Source: Arthrobacter sp. CJ23
GTDB lineage: Bacteria; Actinomycetota; Actinomycetes; Actinomycetales; Micrococcaceae
DNA: 64,000 bases
Assembly (NCBI RefSeq): GCF_024741795.1
Contig: NZ_CP102950.1
Span: forward strand, 496,001 to 560,000
Direction of reading: 5' to 3'
Every line of letters starts with the position of its first letter. Position 1 is the stretch's first letter. The position numbers and the translations under genes are program-made. Below, piece after piece: positions 33,711 through 42,151 of the stretch. A model generated the notes under the pieces. That model ran no database searches. It had not been told where the DNA came from and saw nothing but the letters and a program-made list of their open reading frames with translations.

Positions 33711-35153
33711 CTAGGAACCTGCGTACGGGGTGACGCGCAGGCCCTGGTAGTCGGCCGTCCAGCTTTGCACCTGGTCCAGGCGGGCACGGAGCCGGGTCAG
33801 CTGCTCGGCCACGCGGTGCGGCGCGGTGCCGCCGAAGCCGGAGTGGGCCTCAAGGGCGGCCTCGATGGAGAGGACGGACCTCACCGCGGGGGTCAGCCGC
33901 GGATCCACGGAGGCCAGCTGCTCATCGCTGAGGTCTCCGTAGTCCAGGCCGTTGGCCTCGCAGAAGCGGACCAGGGCGCCGGAAATGTCGTGGGCCTCGC
34001 TGAAGGGGATGTCCTGGCGGGCCAGCCAGTCGGCCACCTCGGTGGCAAGGGTGAAGCCTGCCGTCGCCTGCCGCGTGACTTCCTCGACGTTGACCGTGAA
34101 GGTCCGCACCAGGCCGCTCAGTGCCGGAAGTGCCACTTCAAGTGTATCGACGGCGTCCAGCACCGCGTTCTTGTCCTCCGCCAGATCGCGGTTGTACGCG
34201 AGCGGCAGGGACTTCACGGCGGCCATGAGGCCGACAAGATCGCCAAGCACCCGGCCGGCCTTGCCGCGTGCCAGCTCGGCGATGTCCGGGTTTTTCTTCT
34301 GCGGCATGATCGAGCTGCCCGTGCAGTAGGCATCGTCCATCCGGATCCAGCGGAACTGCTGGGAGGCCCAGGAAATGATCTCCTCGCACAGGCGGGAGAT
34401 GTCGATCAGCGTCAGGGAGCAGACAAACAGGAATTCAATCGCGGCGTCGCGGCTCCCGACGGCGTCGATGGAGTTCTCGGCGCTCGTCTCGTAACCCTGG
34501 TCGACGGCGGCGATTTCCGGGTTCAGCGCGAAGGTGGACCCTGCGAGGGCTGCGGCGCCCAGCGGGGAGACGGCGGCGCGGCGGTCCCAGTCCTGGAAGC
34601 GCTGCAGGTCCCGGAGCAGGGGCTGGGCGTGAGCCAGCAGCTGGTGGCCGAACACCACGGGCTGGGCGGACTGCAGGTGCGTGAAACCGGGGACCGGTGT
34701 GTGCAGGTGGTTTTCGGCCTGCGAGGCGAGGGCCTGGGCCAGCTCCACCACCAGGGCACTCACCGTGCGTACCTTGTCCCGCATGTACAGGCGGAGGTCG
34801 TTGGCGGCCTGGTCATTGCGCGAGCGGCCGGCGCGGATCTTGCCGCCAACGGGACCCATGCGCTCGATCAGGAGCCGTTCCAGGAAGGTGTGGACGTCCT
34901 CGTCCGCTTCCCGCGGCTGCACCGAGCCTTCGGAGACGTCGCGGGCCAGATGGTCGATGGTGGCCAGGAACAGGCCGAGTTCGGAATCGTTGATGAGGCC
35001 GGCGCGGTTCAATTCGCGGACGTGGGCACGGGAACCGTGGAGGTCATACGGAGCCATCGCAAAGTAGCGAGGATCGGAGCGGGAGAAGCGGGACAGTTCC
35101 GGGCTGGAAGCGCCTGCGAATCGTCCGCCCCACAGCTTGGTGTTTTCTGTCAT
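33711..35153 (-). CDS. argH: Argininosuccinate lyase or paralogous C-N lyase
   Basis: 480 residues of the aspartase/fumarase superfamily. Argininosuccinate lyase cleaves argininosuccinate to arginine and fumarate. Visible: the N-terminal LWGGRFAG, the GRSRNDQ substrate motif (normally continuing VATD, here AAND), PGFTHLQSAQPV with the catalytic Thr-His, and the mobile loop signature GSSIMPQKKNP. It heads an operon with a polar amino-acid ABC transporter and is under apparent LacI control, not among arginine biosynthetic genes. It may therefore be a catabolic paralogue for an imported N-succinyl amino acid or aminocarboxylate (EDDS lyase is a known homologue). Family certain, substrate open. 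Confidence 0.75.
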   Translation of the reverse strand: MTENTKLWGGRFAGASSPELSRFSRSDPRYFAMAPYDLHGSRAHVRELNRAGLINDSELGLFLATIDHLARDVSEGSVQPREADEDVHTFLERLLIERMGPVGGKIRAGRSRNDQAANDLRLYMRDKVRTVSALVVELAQALASQAENHLHTPVPGFTHLQSAQPVVFGHQLLAHAQPLLRDLQRFQDWDRRAAVSPLGAAALAGSTFALNPEIAAVDQGYETSAENSIDAVGSRDAAIEFLFVCSLTLIDISRLCEEIISWASQQFRWIRMDDAYCTGSSIMPQKKNPDIAELARGKAGRVLGDLVGLMAAVKSLPLAYNRDLAEDKNAVLDAVDTLEVALPALSGLVRTFTVNVEEVTRQATAGFTLATEVADWLARQDIPFSEAHDISGALVRFCEANGLDYGDLSDEQLASVDPRLTPAVRSVLSIEAALEAHSGFGGTAPHRVAEQLTRLRARLDQVQSWTADYQGLRVTPYAGS

Positions 35154-35175
35154 GAGGTGGACTCCTAAAGGTGCG

Positions 35176-35189
35176 GTGATGTGGATCAC
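35176..35189. promoter_or_regulatory. CRP/GlxR-like operator before argH
   Basis: GTGATGTGGATCAC fits GTGA-N6-TCAC and is the exact reverse complement of the site at 395-408. It lies 23-36 nt upstream of the argH ATG, a position more suited to repression or promoter-proximal control. Confidence 0.5.
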
Positions 35190-35365
35190 GTGTGTTGGTA
35201 AACAGAAGTATTTCCCCAGTAAACGATTAAGTCAATGATTTTTTCCGATATCCGCGAAATCAAAACAACATGACATTGTTTCGGCCCCGGACTGGCTGGA
35301 TGGCGCCACTCTGGGGGCGGTGCAGAAGCTGGAGACTGGTCTCCAATCCGCGTTCGATATGTTGA

Positions 35366-35377
35366 GATACCGGTGTC
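35366..35377. promoter_or_regulatory. LacI operator 1 of the argH operon (imperfect)
   Basis: GATACCGGTGTC differs by one base from the palindrome at 35400-35411. The two centres are 34 bp apart. Confidence 0.6.
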
Positions 35378-35399
35378 CAAGTCTACTCCACTCTGTATT

Positions 35400-35411
35400 G
35401 ATACCGGTATC
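35400..35411. promoter_or_regulatory. LacI operator 2 of the argH operon
   Basis: GATACCGGTATC is a perfect 12-bp palindrome with the central CG of LacI operators. It is identical to the box upstream of the LacI gene at 36831-36842. Confidence 0.7.
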
Positions 35412-35437
35412 TTGTGATGTTCTGCCCGCCAACTCTG

Positions 35438-35580
35438 GGCATGGCGGGGTGCGGGAGGGCCGGCATGGCGGGGTGCGGGAGGGCCGGCATGGCGGGGTGC
35501 GGGAGGGCCGGCATGGCGGGGTGCGGGAGGGCCGGCATGGCGGGGTGCGGGAGGGCCGGCATGGCGGGGCGCCGGTGGGC
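35438..35580. repeat. 24-bp tandem repeat, five full copies plus a degenerate one
   Basis: The unit GGCATGGCGGGGTGCGGGAG plus GGCC runs exactly from 35438 to 35557, then a sixth copy keeps the first 12 bases and diverges. The copies are identical, which implies recent expansion. It lies between the LacI stop codon and the argH promoter. Confidence 0.85.
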
Positions 35581-35676
35581 ATGACGAGGGCATCGCGGGC
35601 CCGCAACATGAACCACTCAGGTGAGGGGGACAGGCCGGGGGCGCGCGTCAGTGAGCGCGCGGGAAGTGCACTGCCG

Positions 35677-36753
35677 TCAGGCCTTGCTGCTCCCTACCGG
35701 GGCGTTGAGCCTGGCCACCGATTCCCGGTCCATGAAGACCGAGGGCAGCAGGTGTGAGGTGCTTTCCGGCCCGGCGCCGTTGGCCCGGGCGATCAGGATC
35801 TCGGCGGCCCGTTCACCGAGTTCGTAGGCTGGCAGCGCCATGGCGGTGACGCCCGGCGAGCTGACGGTCATCCACTCGGCGTCGTCCATGCTCACGAAGG
35901 ACATGTCCTCCGGAATGCGCAGCCCGGCGGCCCGGATCGCCTGGAAAGCGGGGAGGGCAAGCCGGTTGTAGGAGGCGATGAGCGCCGTGGGCGGCTCGGC
36001 GCGGCTGAGCATTTCTCGAACCACGGACTGCGCCTCGGCCGGAGTCATGGCGCCCGGCAGGAACTCGTAGGCGATGCCGGCTTCCCTGGCGGTCTCGCGG
36101 ATGGCACGCACCCTGTCCGCGATGGTGGAGATCGGCAGGGGATGGCCCGCCTCCAGTTGATCGGGGGTCTTGGTGGTGCCGGCAATGAAGGCGATGCTGC
36201 GATGGCCGTGCTCGACCAGGTGGCGCACCATGTGGCGGGCTTCGTCGTAGCTGTCCGTCCCCACCCAGTCTGCGTCCACGCCGTCGGGGCGGCGGTCCAG
36301 GAGCACCAGCGGGCGGCCCATCTTCACCACGTCCAGCAGGTGCGAGGTGTTGGTCCGGGAGGAGGCGGCGATGATCAGGCCGTCCACGCGCTTGTCCAGG
36401 AAGACCTGGACGGCGTCCCGTTCCGCTTCCGCGTTTTCGGCTGTGCTGGCCAGGATGACGTCGTAGCCGCCGCGCTTGGCCGCAGCCGTCATGCCCTGGA
36501 CAGCGCGGGCGAAGAAGGGGTTCTCAATGTCGCTGACCACCACGCCGATGGTGTTGGAGCGTCCCGAACTCACGCTCCGGGCCAGGGCGTTCCCGCGGTA
36601 GCCGAGCGTTTCGGCGGCGGCCTCGACCATGCTGGCGAGCTCGCCGTTGACCGAGCCGTAGCCGCCCAGCACACGCGCCGCCGTCGAGCGTGAAACGCCG
36701 GCGAGTCGGGCCACATCCATGAGGCTGGCGGCTTTGCGTGTGTTGTGGACCAT
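35677..36753 (-). CDS. LacI-family regulator of the argH/ABC operon
   Basis: 358 residues. The HTH is LMDVARLAGVSRSTAARVLGG (about 11-31; the usual VSxxTVSR reads SRSTAARV). The sensor domain follows (NTIGVVVSDIENPFFARAVQGM; PEDMSFVSMDDAEW). The start at 36753 keeps the HTH in its usual place. Perfect GATACCGGTATC boxes lie 78-89 nt upstream of its own start and in the argH promoter, which ties it to that operon. LacI proteins usually sense sugars; control of an amino-acid lyase/transport unit would be atypical. Confidence 0.88.
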   Translation of the reverse strand: MVHNTRKAASLMDVARLAGVSRSTAARVLGGYGSVNGELASMVEAAAETLGYRGNALARSVSSGRSNTIGVVVSDIENPFFARAVQGMTAAAKRGGYDVILASTAENAEAERDAVQVFLDKRVDGLIIAASSRTNTSHLLDVVKMGRPLVLLDRRPDGVDADWVGTDSYDEARHMVRHLVEHGHRSIAFIAGTTKTPDQLEAGHPLPISTIADRVRAIRETAREAGIAYEFLPGAMTPAEAQSVVREMLSRAEPPTALIASYNRLALPAFQAIRAAGLRIPEDMSFVSMDDAEWMTVSSPGVTAMALPAYELGERAAEILIARANGAGPESTSHLLPSVFMDRESVARLNAPVGSSKA

Positions 36754-36785
36754 AAATATGAATCTACAACAATCTGACCGCCGGC

Positions 36786-36801
36786 ATTACCGCCGGGTAA
36801 T
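36786..36801. promoter_or_regulatory. Palindrome in the LacI promoter
   Basis: ATTACC-GCCG-GGTAAT, 33-48 nt upstream of the LacI start. It shares the ACC..GGT core with the operator but not the full box. Confidence 0.35.
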
Positions 36802-36829
36802 CCTACGGGCCAGGGGAATGCAGGCCGTT

Positions 36830-36843
36830 GGATACCGGTATCC
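36830..36843. promoter_or_regulatory. LacI operator upstream of its own gene
   Basis: GGATACCGGTATCC is a perfect 14-bp palindrome whose core is identical to the box at 35400-35411, indicating autoregulation. Confidence 0.7.
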
Positions 36844-36849
36844 GCCCGC

Positions 36850-37569
36850 TTAGTGGGCCTTGCCGCTGAGGATATCGAGTTCGACGGCGGACAGCCCCGC
36901 GTCGCGCAAATAAGCGGCCGGGCTGCCGAATTCGCGCGCGAAGCCGGCCAGGAAATGCCGCATGGCGGCCTCCGGTGCCTGCAGGATCATGAGGTCCGGG
37001 CTGAAGTACTGCGAAGGCGTGGACGGGACGTGCAGGCGCCAGGTGTCGGCCATGACGTGCAGCATCTCCGGCAAGTTGGCCGCGGTGGCGGTGTAGTCGG
37101 CAACTACGGCGTCAGGATGCTCGCCAGCCAGGAGCAGGGCAAGCGCGGAGACCACGCCCGTGCGATCCTTGCCCAGCGAACAGTGGATGAGCGTCCGCCG
37201 TCCCTGGGCCACGGGCCGCAGCGCATCCGCCACCCAATCCGGCCGCGCACGCACCCAGCCCAGGTACAGCTCGCCGAGGTCCTGCGGGGTCTCGATCGAC
37301 TGCAGACCGCCGGTGGCGGTGTGCGGATCAAAGGGGTTTTCGACGAGCTCGACGGCGGCGGCCCGCCCGGCGTCACTCCCGCCGTCGGGCATGCCGTTGG
37401 GAATCGGCCACGGAACCATGGCGCGCTCATACTCGCTGCGCAGGTCCATGACGGTCTGGATGCCGTGCGCCGCCAGGAACCCGGCGGCGGACACGGCATC
37501 CAGGCCGAACGGCTGGCTTCCTCTGAGGATCCGGCCGCCGGCAAGGGACCGCAGGTTCAGCACGGTCAT
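36850..37569 (-). CDS. Tyrosine-specific protein phosphatase (DSP/SIW14-like)
   Basis: 239 residues. The P-loop phosphatase motif HCSLGKDRTG (C-x5-R, about residues 135-144) gives the nucleophilic cysteine and arginine. LRSEYERAMVPWPIPN upstream is typical of the bacterial PtpB-like family. It lies 8 bp after the HAD phosphatase gene on the same strand, so the two are probably one transcript. Substrates may be phosphoproteins or phosphoinositides; this cannot be told here. Confidence 0.85.
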   Translation of the reverse strand: MTVLNLRSLAGGRILRGSQPFGLDAVSAAGFLAAHGIQTVMDLRSEYERAMVPWPIPNGMPDGGSDAGRAAAVELVENPFDPHTATGGLQSIETPQDLGELYLGWVRARPDWVADALRPVAQGRRTLIHCSLGKDRTGVVSALALLLAGEHPDAVVADYTATAANLPEMLHVMADTWRLHVPSTPSQYFSPDLMILQAPEAAMRHFLAGFAREFGSPAAYLRDAGLSAVELDILSGKAH

Positions 37570-37577
37570 CGGTGGAC

Positions 37578-38408
37578 CTAGATCTGGCTCTTCAGGTCGG
37601 CCACCGAGCCCAGGATCTGGTTCGGGCGGAACGGGAAGGAGGCAACTTCGTCCCGCTGCGTGATGCCGCTGAGGACCAGCACGGTGTGCAGCCCGGCTTC
37701 CATGCCGGCGATGATGTCCGTGTCCATCCGGTCGCCGATCATGGCCGTGGTTTCCGAGTGGGCGTCGATCTGGTTCATGGCCGAGCGGAACATCATGGGG
37801 TTCGGCTTGCCCACGATGTAGGGCTCGCGGCCCGTGGCCTTGGTGATCATGGCGGCGATGGCGCCCGTGGCGGGGAGCGGGCCGTCCTTGGACGGGCCCG
37901 TGGCGTCCGGGTTGGTGGCGATGAAGCGGGCGCCGGCCAGGATGTGGCGCACGGCCATGGTGATCGCCTCGAAGGAGTACGTGCGGGTCTCGCCCAGCAC
38001 CACGAAGTCCGGGTCCGTGTCCGTGAGGATGAAGCCGGCCTCGTGCAGGGCCGTGGTGAGCCCCGCCTCGCCGATGGTGTACGCGCGGTTGCCCGAGTCC
38101 GAGCTCTGCACCTGGTCCTTGAGGAACTGGGCGGTGGCCAGGGCCGAAGTCCAGATGTTCTCTTCCGGGACCTCCAAGCCGGAGGCGCTGAGGCGGGCCG
38201 CGAGGTCGCGCGGGGTGTAGATGGAGTTGTTCGTCAGGACCAGGAAGCGCTTGGAGGTATCCACCCAGCGCTGGATCAGTTCTGCGGCTCCAGGGATGGC
38301 CTGGTTCTCGTGGACCAGCACACCGTCCATGTCCGTGAGCCAGCATTCGATTTCGTGGCCATTGCGGTAGACCGATGCGGATGTGTTGGGCGTGGATTCT
38401 TCTGCCAT
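37578..38408 (-). CDS. HAD-IIA family hydrolase (NagD-like phosphatase)
   Basis: 276 residues from the ATG at 38408, which has GGAGG six bases upstream; an ATG at 38456 with AGGTGA close by would add 16 residues. HAD motifs: I CWLTDMDGVLVHE, II FLVLTNNSIY, the cap region, then GKPNPMMFRSA and IV MIGDRMDTDIIAG. NagD-like enzymes dephosphorylate small phosphorylated metabolites. The natural substrate is not predictable. Confidence 0.85.
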   Translation of the reverse strand: MAEESTPNTSASVYRNGHEIECWLTDMDGVLVHENQAIPGAAELIQRWVDTSKRFLVLTNNSIYTPRDLAARLSASGLEVPEENIWTSALATAQFLKDQVQSSDSGNRAYTIGEAGLTTALHEAGFILTDTDPDFVVLGETRTYSFEAITMAVRHILAGARFIATNPDATGPSKDGPLPATGAIAAMITKATGREPYIVGKPNPMMFRSAMNQIDAHSETTAMIGDRMDTDIIAGMEAGLHTVLVLSGITQRDEVASFPFRPNQILGSVADLKSQI

Positions 38409-38666
38409 GTTTGCCTCCGGCTTGGGTTGCTCGTGCACTGCCTCCCAGTCTTTCATTTTTCACCTGACGAAACACTGTGATGCTCCCAACTGGGGCCACT
38501 TGGCGTTTCGATTACGCTGGTTGGTGGCGCCGGCGCGCCGTCTACTGTGAGTCGGGGGATCTTCATGGTGGTCCCTTCATGCCGCCCGGGTGGTGGCAGG
38601 TCCCTCCGCATGATCGTCAATCCGGCCTCCGGATCATCGGAAGCCGCACAGCTGAAAGGGCCATCA

Positions 38667-39692
38667 ATGAGCCACGACCACGGAGCACCACAGGCTCAAA
38701 GCAACCCGCCCGCAGAGCCACAGCCGCCGTACCTGCCGGCCTACCAGCCGCCGCAGTTCGGGCAGCAGCAGACCCAGCAACTGCCGCCGTTCCAGCCGGG
38801 CCAGTATGAGCCGGGCCAGTTCGGGCAGCAGCAGCCCGGTCCGGCCAAGCGCAAGACCCTGGCGATCGTGCTCGGCTCGGTTGCCGTCGCCGTGGGCATT
38901 GCCCTGATCGTCCTCTTCGCCTGGCTCATTCCGTCGTTCACCAAGGTGCAGGCCCAGGGCGAAACCACGCCGTCGGCAAGCGCCACTGACGCCCCCACGG
39001 GAGCCGCGGACGAACCGTCCGCCGCGCCTTCTGCACCGGGCACGGCCTCCTCCGAGATCCCCGCAGGCGCCGTGGCGCTGCCCGCGGGATGGGAGCAGCT
39101 GGACGGCCCCGGTAACGTCCCGGCCGACGGCGACGCCCGGTTCAGCAAGTGGGTCACGGGCGAATCGTCCTTCCAGTACCTGGCCGAGTGGACCCACGAC
39201 GAGTCGTTCGGGATCACCAAGGACCCCACGTCCGGTGAAGAGATCCAGAAGAAGGCCCAAGGCACCGTGGAGGCCGACGGCGACGGAATTGCGCTCGCGT
39301 TCGCCTTCTTCGCCGAGTCCCAGGAAGGCAAGTTCGGCACGGACCCGGGGACGGTCAAGGCCGCCATCGAGGGCATCCGGGCCAAGTTCACGGCCATGCC
39401 CGCGGCCGAACTGCCGGCCAACCTGGTGGGCCACAAGTGCTCATCGGACTTCCAGACCAGCAAACCCGAAATCCGTGAGTTCCGCCGGGGCGCCGCCGTG
39501 GTCATCGGCTTCACGTGCACCAACGCGCGCGGCGAAGTGATCGAGGCCGTCAACCTGTTCACCGTGACGCCGTGGGGCACTCCGCAGATGCTGGGCGTCA
39601 GCGGGCACCACAGCTACTGGGAAACCCACCCGGGCCTGATGGAGCAGCTCGGCAATTCCTACCGCATCAACAGATGGAAGATGGCGGGCTAA
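38667..39692 (+). CDS. Membrane-anchored protein with a Pro/Gln-rich cytoplasmic tail
   Basis: 341 residues. Residues 1-60 are rich in P and Q (PPQFGQQQTQQLPPFQPGQY). One membrane helix follows (TLAIVLGSVAVAVGIALIVLFAWL), then a Ser/Thr/Ala-rich linker and an extracytoplasmic domain of about 215 residues beginning near GWEQLDGPGNV. The topology recalls actinobacterial membrane-anchored unknowns with proline-rich tails. No family is recognised. The upstream gene diverges 258 bp away. Confidence 0.6.
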   Translation: MSHDHGAPQAQSNPPAEPQPPYLPAYQPPQFGQQQTQQLPPFQPGQYEPGQFGQQQPGPAKRKTLAIVLGSVAVAVGIALIVLFAWLIPSFTKVQAQGETTPSASATDAPTGAADEPSAAPSAPGTASSEIPAGAVALPAGWEQLDGPGNVPADGDARFSKWVTGESSFQYLAEWTHDESFGITKDPTSGEEIQKKAQGTVEADGDGIALAFAFFAESQEGKFGTDPGTVKAAIEGIRAKFTAMPAAELPANLVGHKCSSDFQTSKPEIREFRRGAAVVIGFTCTNARGEVIEAVNLFTVTPWGTPQMLGVSGHHSYWETHPGLMEQLGNSYRINRWKMAG

Positions 39693-39746
39693 AGGGCTTC
39701 ACGCCCGCGGGCCAGGACCCACGGCGGGCAGGGCTAAAGTTGAGGG

Positions 39747-40442
39747 GTGACTGACCTTCCCCCCGACGAAGCCCTGCCCACGCCTGCCCAAACGCCTGCC
39801 GAAACCGCCGCGGAAGGCGAGTCTGAGGCGAAAGCCGAGGTCGGCGTCGGGCCCTGGGAAGGCGAGCTTCCCGACGGCGATCACTGGGACCCGGACCTCC
39901 TCGCCGACGGCGACCGCCGCAACGTGCTGGACAAGTACCGGTACTGGAAGCACGAGGCCATAGTGGCCGAGCTGGACTCCCGGCGCCACGAATTCCATAT
40001 CGCCATCGAAAACTGGCAGCACGACCTCAACATCGGCACGGTGGTGCGCACCGCCAACGCCTTCCTCGCCAAGGAAGTCCACATCATCGGACGACGCCGC
40101 TGGAACCGCCGCGGGGCCATGGTCACCGACCGCTACCAGCACGTCCGCCACCACCCCACCGTTGAGGACTTTGTCACCTGGGCGGAGGGCGAGGGGCTGG
40201 CGATCATCGGGATCGACATCTTCCCCGATTCCGTGCCGTTGGAGACCTACGAACTGCCGGAGAAATGCGTGCTGGTGTTCGGGCAGGAGGGGCCCGGCCT
40301 CACGCCGGAGGTGCACGACGCCGCCGTCGCAACGCTGTCCATTGAGCAGTTTGGCTCCACGCGCTCCATCAACGCGGCCTCGGCGGCGGCGATCGCCATG
40401 CATGCCTGGGTGCGCCGGCACGTCTTCCAGCAGCACATCTAG
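39747..40442 (+). CDS. SpoU/TrmH-family RNA 2'-O-methyltransferase
   Basis: 231 residues from a GTG with TTGAGG just upstream. The first 45 residues are acidic and disordered-looking. The SPOUT fold then shows motif 1 NIGTVVRTANAF, motif 2 VLVFGQEGPGLTPE and motif 3 SIEQFGSTRSINAASAAAIAMHAW, which form the trefoil knot that binds S-adenosylmethionine. The target is tRNA or rRNA. Confidence 0.88.
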   Translation: MTDLPPDEALPTPAQTPAETAAEGESEAKAEVGVGPWEGELPDGDHWDPDLLADGDRRNVLDKYRYWKHEAIVAELDSRRHEFHIAIENWQHDLNIGTVVRTANAFLAKEVHIIGRRRWNRRGAMVTDRYQHVRHHPTVEDFVTWAEGEGLAIIGIDIFPDSVPLETYELPEKCVLVFGQEGPGLTPEVHDAAVATLSIEQFGSTRSINAASAAAIAMHAWVRRHVFQQHI

Positions 40443-40664
40443 GACGCGCAGCTCGGGGCCCGGGCGGGCGGCTCCCGCTTCTGCAGCTGCAAAGGACCGA
40501 CGCCGCCGTAGCACCGGGCGCCTCGGTCCTCACCGGGTGCACGGACGCGTGGCCGCGGCGGTGGCACCTCAGGGCACCCCACCCAAAACCGACATGCAAC
40601 TATCAGAAATCTTCGGCGAAACCCTAGGCCATGAAGTTACCCGTCAGTAGCATTTGGCTTGGAT

Positions 40665-40684
40665 CACACTCATTGGCGAGTGTG
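40665..40684 (+). promoter_or_regulatory. Hairpin in the lipase leader
   Basis: CACACTC-ATTGGC-GAGTGTG forms a perfect 7-bp stem ending ten bases before the GGAGG ribosome site. It could stabilise the leader or affect initiation. Confidence 0.35.
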
Positions 40685-40702
40685 GCACTGACTGGAGGTT
40701 CA

Positions 40703-41962
40703 ATGAAGCATCCTTCTGTACTCGTCTGTTCGGCCCTTGCCCTGGCCGCGGTTCTCACGCTCGGCGGCGGCGCCGCGGCCAATGCCGCTCCGGTTCCCTC
40801 CCTGGCGCCGGCCACCGCGGCCGCCGATCCGTTCGGCTTCTACACCACCCCCGCATCGCTTCCGGCCGGCAACGGGGACCTCGTCCGGTCCGAGCCGTCC
40901 GTCTTCTACGTCGATCCGCTCAAGACCATCCGGGCCCAGGCCTCCGTGCAGCGCATCATGTACCGCTCGGTCAACAGTGCGGGCACGCCCATCGCCGTGA
41001 CAGGCACCGTGCTGGTGCCGTACGCCGCCTGGACCGGTTCTGGACCCCGCCCGCTGGTCGCCTATGCCGCCGGAACCCAGGGGCAGGGGGACCAGTGCGC
41101 ACCGTCCCGGGCCATGGCCGCCGGCGAGGAATACGAAGGCCTGTTCATCGCCGGACTTCTGGCGCGCGGCTACTCGGTGGCGGTCACGGACTACGAGGGC
41201 CTCGGCACAGCCGGCAGCCACACCTATATGGCCCGCGCCTCGCAAGCGCACGCCGTCCTCGACGCCGCCCGTGCGGCCCAGCGTCTCGGGAACCCGCAGA
41301 TCGTCCCCGGGGGTCCGGTGGCACTGGCCGGCTACTCGCAGGGCGGCGGCGCCTCAGCGGCCGCCGTCGAGCTCGCACCCGAGTACGCCCCGGAACTGAA
41401 CCTCAAGGGCGCGTATGCGGGGGCCGTGCCCGCCGACCTCCCCGCCGTCGGGCGAAACCTCGACGGCGGCCTGTACACCGGCTTCCTGCTGTACGCGGTG
41501 ACCGGCATGAGCGCCACCGGCGGACTGGACCTGAGCCCGTACCTCAACGCCGCCGGGCAGGCCAAACTGGCCGCGACGGACACCGAATGCACCGTGCAGT
41601 CGATTGCCTCAAGCGGCTTCCTCAACACCTCCCAGCTCACGGTGTCCGGGCAGAAGCTGAGCTCACTACTGGACCTTCCCGAGGTCAAGCCGGTCATCGC
41701 CGAGCAGAAGATCGGCAACGGCCGGGCCCCCGCGGTTCCAGTGCTGCTCTCCCACAGCCTGCTGGACGACGTGATCCCCTTTGACCAAGGCAGGCAGCTG
41801 GCCAAGCGCTGGTGCGCCGCCGGATCGTCCGTCTACTTCGATGTCACGGCCGGGGCCACGCACGTGGGCGGCTACGCGGCGGCAATCCCGCAGGCGTTCA
41901 TCTTCCTGGAGCGCCGCTTCTCGGGCCAGGGCGCCATCAGCAACTGCTGGCTGTACGGCTAA
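40703..41962 (+). CDS. Secreted lipase (secretory lipase family)
   Basis: 419 residues from the ATG at 40703, which has GGAGGTTCA upstream. A Sec signal peptide (LVCSALALAAVLTLGGGAAANAAP) with an AxA cleavage site is at the N-terminus. The alpha/beta-hydrolase nucleophile lies in LAGYSQGGGAS (GxSxG), the acid probably in SHSLLDDVIPFDQG and the histidine in GATHVGGY. Two late cysteines may form a disulfide. It is similar to the LIP-type triacylglycerol lipases of actinobacteria; esterase activity on other acyl esters is possible. Confidence 0.82.
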   Translation: MKHPSVLVCSALALAAVLTLGGGAAANAAPVPSLAPATAAADPFGFYTTPASLPAGNGDLVRSEPSVFYVDPLKTIRAQASVQRIMYRSVNSAGTPIAVTGTVLVPYAAWTGSGPRPLVAYAAGTQGQGDQCAPSRAMAAGEEYEGLFIAGLLARGYSVAVTDYEGLGTAGSHTYMARASQAHAVLDAARAAQRLGNPQIVPGGPVALAGYSQGGGASAAAVELAPEYAPELNLKGAYAGAVPADLPAVGRNLDGGLYTGFLLYAVTGMSATGGLDLSPYLNAAGQAKLAATDTECTVQSIASSGFLNTSQLTVSGQKLSSLLDLPEVKPVIAEQKIGNGRAPAVPVLLSHSLLDDVIPFDQGRQLAKRWCAAGSSVYFDVTAGATHVGGYAAAIPQAFIFLERRFSGQGAISNCWLYG

Positions 41963-41968
41963 GCCTGC

Positions 41969-42013
41969 CCGGGATGGCACGTCGCGGCGAGACCCCACGG
42001 GGTGCCATCCCGG
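41969..42013 (+). terminator. Hairpin terminator after the lipase gene
   Basis: CCGGGATGGCAC and GTGCCATCCCGG form a perfect 12-bp stem, 6 bp past the stop codon. The loop is 21 nt. Confidence 0.55.
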
Positions 42014-42151
42014 CACGACTGCCGCAAGTGTTACCCGTCTGCGTGACCCGAAACACTGCGCCTGCACAGAAATGGCTAGGATGGTGGCTAGCCGTAAGCG
42101 GTCTACTCCAGGGTCACAGCCCACAGACGAAAACTCAGCATAGGAGTCACC

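Larger units (their letters stand above)
35154..35676. other. 523-bp gene-free promoter region of the argH operon
   Basis: No convincing gene. It holds a CRP-like site, two LacI palindromes, an AT-rich stretch around 35200-35270 that probably includes the argH promoter, and a 24-bp tandem repeat. ORFs through the repeat encode only RHAGPPAP or GGVREGRH repeats and have no other support. Confidence 0.7.

Noticed and set aside
35186..35616. ORFs on both strands through the 24-bp repeat, encoding RHAGPPAP or GGVREGRH repeats
   Set aside because: They are open only because the repeat unit is a multiple of three; flanking codons, lack of ribosome sites and overlap with operators argue against coding.
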